Positions 25,979 to 34,014 of a stretch of 64,000 bases of DNA are shown piece by piece. The stretch is from Streptomyces sp. L2 (GTDB lineage: Bacteria > Actinomycetota > Actinomycetes > Streptomycetales > Streptomycetaceae), in assembly GCF_004124325.1 (NCBI RefSeq), contig NZ_QBDT01000001.1, positions 5,890,001 through 5,954,000 of the forward strand, given 5' to 3'. Each line of letters starts with the position of its first letter. Positions within the stretch are counted from its first letter, which is position 1. The position numbers and the translations under genes are program-made. The notes below the pieces were generated by a model. The model was not told where the DNA came from, ran no database searches, and saw nothing but the letters and a program-made list of their open reading frames with translations.

Positions 25979-26905
25979 ATGGGCTGGACGGTCCTCTACA
26001 TCGCGTTCGGCGGCGTCGCGCTGTGGCTGCTGGGCGAAGTGCTGTTGCAGTACAAGGCGCGGCTGCGCTGGCGGCTGCTCGCGTTCGTGGGCTTCCTCGG
26101 CGTCGTGCTCGGAGTGCTGATGCCCTCCGTCGTCGTCATCGGCATCGGAGCGATCGCCTTCGCGATCGGGCAGACCTACGTCACGCTGTCGTTCCGCCGC
26201 GGCTTCGCCGCCGGCTGGGCCGTGAAGCGCCCGGAGGACGCCGAGGGCGCGGGCGGCGGCAGCAAACGGCGCCGCGGCAGGCGCCAGGAGCCCACCCTGG
26301 AGGTCTCCGACCTCGAAGCCGCCGAGGGCACCGGCGACCGGGCCGCCGAGCAGAGCGCCGAGGCCCCCGCCCCGGGCACCGACGACGACTACGACCGCGA
26401 CGACGTCTTCACCCCGGCCCGGCCCGCCGAGACCACCGCGGTCTACGAGCCGCAGCCCCTGCCCGACGACACCGGCTCCTACGGCGTCTACGGCGACACC
26501 GGCGCCTACGCGACCGCCGCCCAGCCGCAGGACCAGGGCTACGCCACGGCCGACCAGGCCTACGCCTACGACTACTCCGGCTACGGCCAGCAGGGCTACG
26601 GCTACGACACCGGCGGCGGCCAGCAGAGCTACGCCAACTACTCCGACCCGTACATCGGCAGCCAGTCCTACGGCGGCGGCTCCTACGACACCGGCTACGG
26701 CCAGCAGTACGGGCAGCAGACGTACGGACAGGACGCCTACGGCACCGGCGGCTACGGCGAGACCCCGGCCGACGGCGTCTGGGTACCGCAGCAGCGCACC
26801 GACGAGACCTACGGCGGCGAACTCCCGCAGGAACAGCCGTACCCCTACCAGCAGGACGGACTGCAGCAGCCGGGCGCCGGCTACGGCGAGCAGTACCGCT
26901 TCTGA
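25979..26905 (+). CDS. Membrane protein with Tyr/Gly/Gln-rich low-complexity tail
   Basis: A 308-residue protein of unknown function. The ATG at 25979 follows GGGAGAGGGGCG. Residues 4-72 hold three hydrophobic segments (YIAFGGVALWLLGEVLL; LLAFVGFLGVVLGVLM; VVVIGIGAIAFAIG). A basic stretch (SKRRRGRRQ) and an acidic region (DDDYDRDDVF) follow. From about residue 155 the tail is almost entirely Tyr, Gly, Gln, Ser and Ala in short units such as YGQQGYGYDTG. The composition resembles prion-like, phase-separating tails; residues 1-95 look like a conserved actinobacterial membrane core. Confidence 0.8.
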   Translation: MGWTVLYIAFGGVALWLLGEVLLQYKARLRWRLLAFVGFLGVVLGVLMPSVVVIGIGAIAFAIGQTYVTLSFRRGFAAGWAVKRPEDAEGAGGGSKRRRGRRQEPTLEVSDLEAAEGTGDRAAEQSAEAPAPGTDDDYDRDDVFTPARPAETTAVYEPQPLPDDTGSYGVYGDTGAYATAAQPQDQGYATADQAYAYDYSGYGQQGYGYDTGGGQQSYANYSDPYIGSQSYGGGSYDTGYGQQYGQQTYGQDAYGTGGYGETPADGVWVPQQRTDETYGGELPQEQPYPYQQDGLQQPGAGYGEQYRF

Positions 26906-26925
26906 CGGCCCTGCCGCGCCCCGGC

Positions 26926-28434
26926 CTACCGGGAGCCGCGGAACTCCGGGCCCTCCACGACCAGTCCGGCGACCAGCGCGCCCGACATGCCCGCGTGCGG
27001 CAGACCACCGCCGGGGTGCGACCAGCCCCCGGCGGTGAACAGGTTCGGTACCACGGTGCTGTTGGCCGGGTACAGCGAGCCCCCGGCCGCGGCCAGGGAG
27101 GGCGGCGGGACGGCACCGCCGGCGGCCCCCGTCTCCCGCTCGGTGTCCACGGGCGTACGGACCTCGCGCCACAGGATCCGCTCGCCGAGTCCCGGCACCG
27201 CGCGCTCGGCGGCGGCGAGCATCCGGTCCGCGAAGGCGTCCGCCGCGCCCGGCGCCGCCCAGTCGTACCCCTGGGCGGAGGGCACGGTCGCGGTGAGCAC
27301 CACCGACTCGTGCGCGTCGTCGGGCCGCAGGGCCGGGTCGCCGGGCCGGTCGACCCGGACCGTCGGGCGCTCCGGTGCCGTCCCCGCGCCGAACAGGCCC
27401 AACTCGGCGGTCGCCTCCGGCGAGTGGACCACCGTGCGGTGCGCGGCGTGCGGCTCGCGTGCGCCGCGCAGTGCCAGGCACACCACCACGCGGCCGGTGT
27501 GCGGGCCCTCGGCGCCGGGCCGGACCGCGTCCGGGCCGTACGGCTCGCGGCCGCCCAGCAGGCCGCCGAGCCGCCCGGGAGCCGGGCCGACCACGAAGTC
27601 CGCCTCGGTCACCGTGCCGTCGGCCAGCTCCACGCCCGCCGCCCGGCCGTCCTTCTCCACGATTCCCGTCACCTCGGCGCCGAAGGTGAACGCGACCCGG
27701 CGCCGCACGCACCGCTCGTACACCGCGCGCGCCAACTCCCGGATGCCGCCGCGCACATACCAGGTCCCGAACGCGTGCTCCATGTAGGGCAGCACCGCCG
27801 CGCTCGCCGGTGCCGCGACGGGATCGACCCCGTGCGCCAGCGCGTACCCCCCCAACAGGGCCGCGAGGCGGGGGTCGCGCAGCTCCCAGGCACCGATCTC
27901 GGCCAGGGTGCTCGCCCGGCGGGTGCGCAGCAGGCGCTTGTGCGGCACCGCCGGATACGGCTCCCGCTCGGTCAGCACCCGCCAGTCGGCCCACAGGGGC
28001 TCCTCCAGCAAGGGGCGCCGGGTGCGGTCCCACGCCTCGCGGGCCCGCACCAGGAAGTCGCCCCAGCGCTGTCCCGCGCCGGAACCGAGCGCCTCGTCCA
28101 GCGCCGTGACGACACCCGCGCGGGAGGCGTTCGGCAGGGACACCTCGGTGCCGTCCGCGAAGACGTGCCGTGACGCCGGGTCGACCTGGACCAGCTCGAC
28201 GCAAGTCTCCAGCGACTCCTTGCCGGTCTTCACGAACAGGTCCCGGTACACGGCGGGCAGCGGCAGCAGACCGGGGCCGGTGTCGAAGCCGAACCCGTCC
28301 CGCTCGAACCGGCGCACCGCACCGCCGTACGTCTCCGTACGCTCGTACACCGCCACCCGGTGGCCCGCGACGGCCAGCCGGGCAGCGGCCGCCATCGCGC
28401 CCATCCCGGCGCCGGTCACCACAATCCGTGCCAT
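26926..28434 (-). CDS. Phytoene desaturase-like FAD amine oxidoreductase
   Basis: A 502-residue flavoprotein starting at the ATG at 28434 (MARIVVTGAGMGAMAAAARL, a dinucleotide site). GGAVRRFERDGFGFDTGPGLL is the second FAD motif, and the C-terminal FAD-binding block (NLFTAGGWSHPGGGLPHAGMSG) is typical of CrtI/CrtN-like desaturases and isomerases. No phytoene synthase or other carotenoid gene is adjacent, so its substrate may be a different polyprenoid or lipid. It is convergent with the low-complexity membrane protein gene. Confidence 0.83.
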   Translation of the reverse strand: MARIVVTGAGMGAMAAAARLAVAGHRVAVYERTETYGGAVRRFERDGFGFDTGPGLLPLPAVYRDLFVKTGKESLETCVELVQVDPASRHVFADGTEVSLPNASRAGVVTALDEALGSGAGQRWGDFLVRAREAWDRTRRPLLEEPLWADWRVLTEREPYPAVPHKRLLRTRRASTLAEIGAWELRDPRLAALLGGYALAHGVDPVAAPASAAVLPYMEHAFGTWYVRGGIRELARAVYERCVRRRVAFTFGAEVTGIVEKDGRAAGVELADGTVTEADFVVGPAPGRLGGLLGGREPYGPDAVRPGAEGPHTGRVVVCLALRGAREPHAAHRTVVHSPEATAELGLFGAGTAPERPTVRVDRPGDPALRPDDAHESVVLTATVPSAQGYDWAAPGAADAFADRMLAAAERAVPGLGERILWREVRTPVDTERETGAAGGAVPPPSLAAAGGSLYPANSTVVPNLFTAGGWSHPGGGLPHAGMSGALVAGLVVEGPEFRGSR

Positions 28435-28515
28435 GACCGCGACTTTATCGACCGCCACTGACAATCCCGTCCACGGGCGGGCCGGCGGACGGGACCAGGG
28501 ATGCCTGGAGGGGGC

Positions 28516-29145
28516 CTACCAGGCGGGCGGCGGGCCCGGCGGGGCCGGCATCCGCGCGGCGAGCCGGCGCTCCTGCCGCCGCTCCGCCCGGCGCCGCAGG
28601 TAGCGGCGGATCCGCGAGACGAGGAAGACCAGCAGGACGAGCCCGGAGAGCAGGCACATCCCGGCGACGACCGCCGCCGCCACCGGATGGAAGATCGCGA
28701 ACGCGACCAGTCCGGCCACCCCGAGGTCCTCGGCGATGCTCAGCACGATGTTGCTGAACGGCTCCGGCGAGGTGTTCACCGCCATCCGCGTCCCGGCCTT
28801 GACGACATGGCTGGCCAGTGCCGTCGAACCGCCGATCGCCCCGGCCGCCACGTCCGACAGCGAGCCGCTGTGCCCGGCGAGCAGCGCGCCGACCCAGGCG
28901 CCCGCCGCCGGCCGGACCACCGTGTGCACGATGTCCCACACCGAGTCGGCGTAGGGGATCTTGTCGGCGACGGCCTCGCACAGGAACAGCACACCGGCCG
29001 CGATCAGCACCTCGGGACGCTGCAGTGCCGCGGGCACGTCGTCGCTCAGGCCGGTCGCGCCGAACAGGCCGAGGAGCAGCACCACCGCGTAGGCGTTGAT
29101 GCCGCTGGCCCAGCCACTGGTGAACACCAAGGGGAGTACGGACAC
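28516..29145 (-). CDS. DUF4126 family membrane protein
   Basis: A 209-residue protein with about five hydrophobic segments. It begins LPLVFTSGWASGINAYAVVL, which with FLCEAVADKIPYADSVWD and AAGAIGGSTALASHVVKAG is typical of DUF4126. The C-terminus is a basic Arg-rich cytoplasmic tail ending in a Pro cluster. The start is GTG at 29145. The function is unknown. It lies upstream of, and co-oriented with, the desaturase-like gene (81-base gap), so the two may share a transcript. Confidence 0.8.
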   Translation of the reverse strand: MSVLPLVFTSGWASGINAYAVVLLLGLFGATGLSDDVPAALQRPEVLIAAGVLFLCEAVADKIPYADSVWDIVHTVVRPAAGAWVGALLAGHSGSLSDVAAGAIGGSTALASHVVKAGTRMAVNTSPEPFSNIVLSIAEDLGVAGLVAFAIFHPVAAAVVAGMCLLSGLVLLVFLVSRIRRYLRRRAERRQERRLAARMPAPPGPPPAW

Positions 29146-29524
29146 GGACGCGATCGTAGCCAGGCGCGCGGGCCCGCGTCCTGGGTCCGGGTGCGGACGT
29201 CTGAGTACCTGTACCTAGGTGCGGAGATGAGTACCCGCGCGGATGGGCCGCGACCTGCGGGAACGGGAGAGTGGAGGCACGGCAAGCGGGAGCGGGCCCG
29301 GCACCGCCGACACGGGGCGGCGGAACGGTGCCCGCACCCCGGCCGCTCCTTCCGCCGATCCGTCGGCGGAAGCGAGACACGGGGAGACCCGGGGGACGAC
29401 CGGAACGGGGGGTTCCGAGGGTGGACCGTACGGGGAGTGCGGCGACCCACCGGGGGAGAGTGGGCGGGGCGCCGGTCCGGCGACGGACCGGCGCCCTCGC
29501 CGTTCCTCCTGGAGGGGCGCCCGC
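29146..29524. other. 380-base intergenic region with direct repeat
   Basis: TGAGTAC occurs at 29202-29208 and 29228-29234 (26-base period), with GTACCTGTAC and the palindrome ACCTAGGT between, 57-90 bases upstream of the DUF4126 gene. This is a candidate regulatory site. An open plus-strand frame from 29227 has no recognisable product and overlaps the terminator, so I do not call it. Confidence 0.45.
29468..29495 (-). terminator. Perfect hairpin after TetR gene
   Basis: GGCGCCGGTCCG (29468-29479) and CGGACCGGCGCC (29484-29495) pair perfectly around a GCGA tetraloop, 29 bases beyond the stop codon of the TetR gene. It ends the ABC-YhgE-TetR operon. Confidence 0.85.
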
Positions 29525-30154
29525 TCAGGCCCTGCCGCTGACCCGTCCCTGGAGCAGCCGGGACAGCGCCGAGTGGACGTCGTCCAGGGAGCGCTCCGGC
29601 TGGAAGGACTGCCAGTCCAGGGCGGCCACCAGGACCATGCCGACCAGCGCCGCCGCCGTCAGGGGCACATCGATCTCGTCGCTGAACTCGCCGGCCGCCA
29701 CGCCCTCGCGCAGCACGCCCTCGACGACCGCGACCGCCTCCTGCCGGACCACCATCAGCGTGGACTGCCAGGCCCGGTTGGTGCGCCACAGCTCGGCCAC
29801 GTACAGCTGGGTGAACGCCGGGTAGCGGTCGATGAACACGAGTCCCGCCCGGACCATCGCGTCCAGCGCGTCCACCTTGGTGCCGCCCTCGCGCGCGGTG
29901 CGCTCGGCCGCCTCGCGCAGGGAGGCGGTGAGGAGGCCGACGCCGTGTCGCAGCAGCTCTTCGAAGAGGACCGACTTGCTCGCGAAGTTGTAGTAGACCG
30001 TGCCCTTCGCGACCCCGGCCCGCTCGGCGATCTCGTCCACGGTGGTGGCGGAGAAACCCTGTTCGGCGATGAGCGTGACGGCCGCCTCGTAGAGCTTCTG
30101 CCGGGTCGCCTCGCGGCGCGTGCCGCCGCCGGAGGTGGCGCTGCTGCTTTCCAT
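29525..30154 (-). CDS. TetR family transcriptional regulator
   Basis: A 209-residue regulator. The TetR helix-turn-helix is at residues 15-60 (TRQKLYEAAVTLIAEQGF, TVDEIAERAGVAKGTVYYNF). The C-terminal ligand domain is not assignable to a known effector. I start at the ATG at 30154. It is the last gene of a three-gene operon behind the YhgE/Pip gene (47-base gap). It probably binds the palindrome ACTGAC-TG-GTCAGT in the operon promoter and represses the exporter until its ligand appears. Confidence 0.9.
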   Translation of the reverse strand: MESSSATSGGGTRREATRQKLYEAAVTLIAEQGFSATTVDEIAERAGVAKGTVYYNFASKSVLFEELLRHGVGLLTASLREAAERTAREGGTKVDALDAMVRAGLVFIDRYPAFTQLYVAELWRTNRAWQSTLMVVRQEAVAVVEGVLREGVAAGEFSDEIDVPLTAAALVGMVLVAALDWQSFQPERSLDDVHSALSRLLQGRVSGRA

Positions 30155-30201
30155 GGCCCCGATTCTCACAGGTACGCGCGCGTGCCGGGCCCTCTTGGGG
30201 A

Positions 30202-32286
30202 TCACAGGCTCAGCTCCGGATGCAGCCGGTCGAGGGTCCACACCTGGTGGCGGCGGGCCGACAGCGCCGTCAGCGCGAGGGCGCCCGCGGTGAACGCGGC
30301 CAGCACCGCGCACGCCTGCCACACCGGGCCGAGTCCGCCGCCCGTGATCAGCCGGCGCAGGGCGTCGACGACGTGGCTCATCGGCAGGAACGGGTGCAGC
30401 GCGTTGAAGAACGCGGGGCTGGTCTGCACCGGGTAGGTGCCGCCCGCCGAGGTCAGCTGCACCATCAGCAGCGCCAGCACGAGGATCCGGCCCGCGGCGC
30501 CGAAGCGGGCGTTCAGCCACTGGACGATCGCCGCGAAGCAGGCGGTGACCAGGCACAGGAAGCCGATCGTGCCGGCCGCGCGGGTCATCTGCAGGCCGAT
30601 CGCCCAGTGCAGGACGGCCATCAGGGCGAGCGTCTGCAGCACGCCCACCGCGACCACCGGCAGCCAGCCCGCCAGCGCGGTCCGCCAGGCCGGCGAACCG
30701 ACCGCCAGGGCTCGCCGGTTGAGCGGCGGGATCAGCATGTACGCCACCATCGCGCCGACCCACAGGGACAGCGGGATGAAGTACGGGGCGAAGCCGGTGC
30801 CGTAGTTGGGTGCCTTGTGCAGGTCGTGGGTGGCGAGCTGGACCGGGTCGGCCATCACGCCGGTGCGGTGCTCGCGGTCGTTCTTGTCGTAGTCGGGGAT
30901 CTTCCTGGCGCCGGCGTGCAGTCCGCCGGCGAGCTTTCCGGAGCCGTCGGCCAGCTTGTAGATGCCGCTGTGCAGGGTGATGGAACCGGTCTTGGCCGTG
31001 CCGAGGCCCTTGTCCAGCTTCGTGGCGCCCGTCTTCGCGGTGCCGAGCCCGGTGTGCAGCTTCTTCGCCCCGTCGGCGACCTTCGCGGCGCCGTCGTTCA
31101 GCTTGTTGATCTTCTTGACGGCGTCGTCGACGTCCTCGTAGAGGTGCGGCGAGCGGTCGGCGAGGTCCTGGGCCTGCTTCTGGAGGGTGCCGAGGTTGTC
31201 CTTGAGCGTCTTCAGGTCGCCGTTCTGGTCGGCGATCAGCGTGTTGAGGTCGTCGGCGACCGAGGCCACGTCGGCGGCCGCCTGCTTGGCCTTCTTCAGG
31301 TCGGGACAGACGGGGTCGGGGAGCGTCGCCTTCTCGCAGCGGGCCTGATAGACCTCGTCGAGGGTGGTGGAGGCGGCGTGGGCGGTCTTGGCGGCGCCCG
31401 GGGCGAGCTTCACCAGTTCACCGAGGTTGTCCTTGACGGTCTTGGCGGAGTCCGCGACCAGCTGGGCGGTGTCCCCGATGGTCTTCTCGTTGTCCTTCAG
31501 ATAGGGGCCGGTCCTGTCGAAGACGCCGTTCACCTTGTCGGCGAGCGCCTGGGTGCCGTCCGCGACCTGCTGCGAACCGTCCTCCAGTGTGCCCGCGCCG
31601 GTGTCCAGCTTCTTCAGGCCCTTGGCCAGCTTGCCGCTGCCCTTCTTGGCGTCCTTCAGGCCGTCGGCGAGGTCCTCGGAACCCTTCTTCGCCTTGCCCA
31701 GGCCGCCCTTGAGCTTGTCGGCGCCCTCGGCGGCCGTCACCGTCTTGCCGTGGATGTCCGAGAACGACACGAAGATCTTGTCCAGGAAGCCCCGGGACGC
31801 GTGCGTGGACGCCGCCGAGCGGACCTCGTTGAAGACGGTGCGGGAGATCTGGCCGACGATGTAGTTGTTCGCGTCGTTCGTCCGGACCTGGAGCGCGCCC
31901 GTCTCCGGGGAGTCGCCCGCGCTGGACGCGATCCGCCGGCTGAAGTCGGCCGGCATGGTCAGGGACAGGTAGTAGGTGCCGTCCTCCACGCCCCGGCGGG
32001 CCTCGGCGGCGCTCACCTCGTGCCAGTCGAAGGTCCGGCTGTCGCGCAGCCCGTCGACGATGTCGTCGCCCGCCGCGATCCTCTGCCCGTCGGCGGTCGC
32101 CCCCTTGTCGTCGTTGACCAGGGCGACCGGGATGCGGTCCAGCCGGCCGTACGGGTCCCAGAAGGACCACAGGTACAGGGCGCCGTACAGCAGGGGCAGC
32201 ACCAGCAGCGCGACCAGGGCCGCGCGCGGGAGCCGGCCGCGGCCGAAGCGCCGCAGCTCAAGAACGGCCAGCCTCGGCGAGCGCAT
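30202..32286 (-). CDS. YhgE/Pip family ABC-2-type membrane protein
   Basis: A 694-residue protein. One N-terminal transmembrane segment (LVALLVLPLLYGALYLW) is followed by a large extracytoplasmic domain of about 450 residues with repeated heptad-like units (GSEDLADGLKDAKKGSGKLA...GLKKLDTG), as in YhgE/Pip proteins. Five or six C-terminal transmembrane segments follow (PYFIPLSLWVGAMVAYML through ALALTAL). Relatives include the phage infection protein and EsaA-like type VII accessory proteins. The upstream ATPase gene overlaps it by 29 bases, so the two probably form a small-molecule or lipid exporter. Confidence 0.88.
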   Translation of the reverse strand: MRSPRLAVLELRRFGRGRLPRAALVALLVLPLLYGALYLWSFWDPYGRLDRIPVALVNDDKGATADGQRIAAGDDIVDGLRDSRTFDWHEVSAAEARRGVEDGTYYLSLTMPADFSRRIASSAGDSPETGALQVRTNDANNYIVGQISRTVFNEVRSAASTHASRGFLDKIFVSFSDIHGKTVTAAEGADKLKGGLGKAKKGSEDLADGLKDAKKGSGKLAKGLKKLDTGAGTLEDGSQQVADGTQALADKVNGVFDRTGPYLKDNEKTIGDTAQLVADSAKTVKDNLGELVKLAPGAAKTAHAASTTLDEVYQARCEKATLPDPVCPDLKKAKQAAADVASVADDLNTLIADQNGDLKTLKDNLGTLQKQAQDLADRSPHLYEDVDDAVKKINKLNDGAAKVADGAKKLHTGLGTAKTGATKLDKGLGTAKTGSITLHSGIYKLADGSGKLAGGLHAGARKIPDYDKNDREHRTGVMADPVQLATHDLHKAPNYGTGFAPYFIPLSLWVGAMVAYMLIPPLNRRALAVGSPAWRTALAGWLPVVAVGVLQTLALMAVLHWAIGLQMTRAAGTIGFLCLVTACFAAIVQWLNARFGAAGRILVLALLMVQLTSAGGTYPVQTSPAFFNALHPFLPMSHVVDALRRLITGGGLGPVWQACAVLAAFTAGALALTALSARRHQVWTLDRLHPELSL

Positions 32287-33121
32287 CGGAGTCCTCCTCT
32301 CCGGTGGAGGTGGCGTCGGTGGTGGTTGCGGCGGTGTCGGTCCCGGTGTCCGTGACGGCGTCCGTGTCCGTGTCCGTGTCGGTCTCCGTGTCCGTGGAGA
32401 CGGTGACGGTGCCGGCGTCCTCGGGGGCGGTGCGGCACACGGCCACGACCGTCGTCCCCGCGCGCGTGAGGGACCGCAGCAGGTTCCACGCCTCCGTGCG
32501 CTCGGTGTCCGAGAGCTTCAGGTCGAGGTCGTCGACGCCGAGCAGCCGGGGCCGGCCGATCAGCGCCAGGGCGACGGAGAGGCGCAGGGCCTCCATCCGC
32601 TCCAGGTCCCGTACGGCCGTCCGGGAGCCCTTGGGCAGTGTCTCCGGGTCGAGTCCGGCGGCGGCCAGGGCCGCGTCGACGCGCAACCGGGCCCCGTGCG
32701 TCCGCTCGGGACGGGGCCGCAGCACCTCGCGCAGGGCGCCGCCGAACCTGCGCTGCAGCAGGGCCCGCTCGCGCAGGTGCTCGCCGACCGTCAGGGCCGG
32801 TTCCAGGTCGGTGACCCCGGCGACGTGGGCGAGGGCCGCGACGCGGCGCACGGCGGCCATCCGCCGGGGGAGCGGGAGGCCGCCCGCCTCGGCCGTCCCC
32901 TCGGTGGGCTTCATCCGGCCCGTGAGCGCGAGCAGCAGGCACGTACGGCCGGAGCCGGACGGTCCCTCGATCGCGATCAGCGAGCCGGGCTCCGCGTCGA
33001 GGGTGACCCCGCGGAAGGCCCAGCCCCGCGACCCCTTGAGCCCCAGGCGGTCGGCCCTGACCCGTACGCCCTCCACGCGGCCGCCCTCCACGCCGCCGCC
33101 CCCGCGATCCCCGCCGTCCAT
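32258..33121 (-). CDS. ABC-type ATPase with degenerate signature motif and Thr/Asp tail
   Basis: A 287-residue protein from the ATG at 33121. Walker A is intact (GPSGSGRTCLLLAL). The expected LSGGQ signature is replaced by DLERMEALRLSVALAL, and Walker B ends VDD (LLGVDDLDL) rather than DE. The C-terminus is a Thr/Asp repeat (TDTETDTDTDTDAVTDTGTD) encoded by tandem GTGTCC-type hexamers (32361-32397), so its length may vary between strains. It overlaps the YhgE gene and is the first gene of the operon. ATP binding is likely; ATPase strength is uncertain. Confidence 0.83.
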   Translation of the reverse strand: MDGGDRGGGGVEGGRVEGVRVRADRLGLKGSRGWAFRGVTLDAEPGSLIAIEGPSGSGRTCLLLALTGRMKPTEGTAEAGGLPLPRRMAAVRRVAALAHVAGVTDLEPALTVGEHLRERALLQRRFGGALREVLRPRPERTHGARLRVDAALAAAGLDPETLPKGSRTAVRDLERMEALRLSVALALIGRPRLLGVDDLDLKLSDTERTEAWNLLRSLTRAGTTVVAVCRTAPEDAGTVTVSTDTETDTDTDTDAVTDTGTDTAATTTDATSTGEEDSDALAEAGRS

Positions 33122-33156
33122 CCGCCCCGCCCTGCTTCCCGTGCCCGAGTATTTGA

Positions 33157-33170
33157 ACTGACTGGTCAGT
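33157..33170. promoter_or_regulatory. TetR-type operator in the ABC-YhgE-TetR promoter
   Basis: ACTGAC-TG-GTCAGT is a perfect inverted repeat. On the minus strand TTGCAC and TACTCG, 17 bases apart, flank it as -35 and -10. Bound repressor would therefore block the operon promoter. GTCAGTGC recurs at about 33224 nearer the divergent gene. Confidence 0.65.
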
Positions 33171-33293
33171 GCAAAAATACTCCCGAACTGTCGGTCGAGG
33201 CAAAAGCGCAGGTCAGAACGGATTGTCAGTGCCATACCTCACGATGGGCACATACGGCACCCGTGCCGTCACCCAGACGACAGGAGGTTCGTC

Positions 33294-33857
33294 ATGGCCA
33301 ACCCGTCCGCGGCCGCCGCCAGCCGGCGCCGCGCCACCGGCCCTGCCCCCTCACTGACCGGTCCGGCGAGCGACGTGCACCCCGTGCTCCGCCGGGCCAC
33401 GGCCCCGCCCGCCGCCCTCGACCTGCTCGCCCAGGCCCGCGCCGGGCTGGACGAGGCAGCCGTCCTGGACACGCCGAACGAGCGCTATGCGACGGCCCAC
33501 CTCGCCGCTCTGCGCACCGCCGCCGCCGTGCTCGCGGCCCGGGGCCGCCCCGATCCCGCACCGCGGCGCCGGCCCCGGATCCGCAGCGCCTGGGAGGTGC
33601 TGCCGGAGATAGCGCCCGAGCTGACCGAGTGGAGCGCCCTGTTCGCCTCCGGAGCCGCCCGCCGGGCCCGCGCGGAGGCGGGTATCCCGGGCGCCGCCGG
33701 CCGCCGGGACGCCGACGACCTCGTACGGGACGTGGCGATGTTCATCCGCCTCGTCGAGCGGATGCTCACCCTCCAGCCGGTCCTGCCCCAGCCCCGGCCG
33801 GACACCGGCCGGCCGGCAGCGCCCAGAGCCCGCGACGACCTCCCGGACGCGGGCTGA
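33294..33857 (+). CDS. SAV_6107-type HEPN domain protein
   Basis: A 187-residue all-helical protein. After a low-complexity N-terminus, the core LDLLAQARAGLDEA...NERYATAHLAALRTAAAVLAARG and VRDVAMFIRLVERML match what I recall as the SAV_6107-like HEPN family of actinobacteria. HEPN proteins are often RNases or partners of nucleotidyltransferases, but the RX4-6H catalytic motif is not evident here. The ATG at 33294 follows AGGAGG. It is divergent from the ABC operon and upstream of a methyltransferase gene. Confidence 0.75.
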   Translation: MANPSAAAASRRRATGPAPSLTGPASDVHPVLRRATAPPAALDLLAQARAGLDEAAVLDTPNERYATAHLAALRTAAAVLAARGRPDPAPRRRPRIRSAWEVLPEIAPELTEWSALFASGAARRARAEAGIPGAAGRRDADDLVRDVAMFIRLVERMLTLQPVLPQPRPDTGRPAAPRARDDLPDAG

Positions 33858-34014
33858 CCCCGGACCGGCCGCAGGCTCGCCCCGTCCCGGCCCGCGCACC
33901 GTGTCCGGCGTGCGAGACGGACCCGGCGGCGTGCGGCCGCGATGACCAGGCAGGGCGGCGGAGGCAATAGGGTGGAGGTCGCTCAAGCTTCCGCCCTTCC
34001 GAGGAGTCAACGCC

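Noticed and set aside
29227..29541. Plus-strand frame MSTRADGPRPAG... before the TetR gene
   Set aside because: No family resemblance, and it runs through the TetR terminator hairpin and into the TetR coding region.
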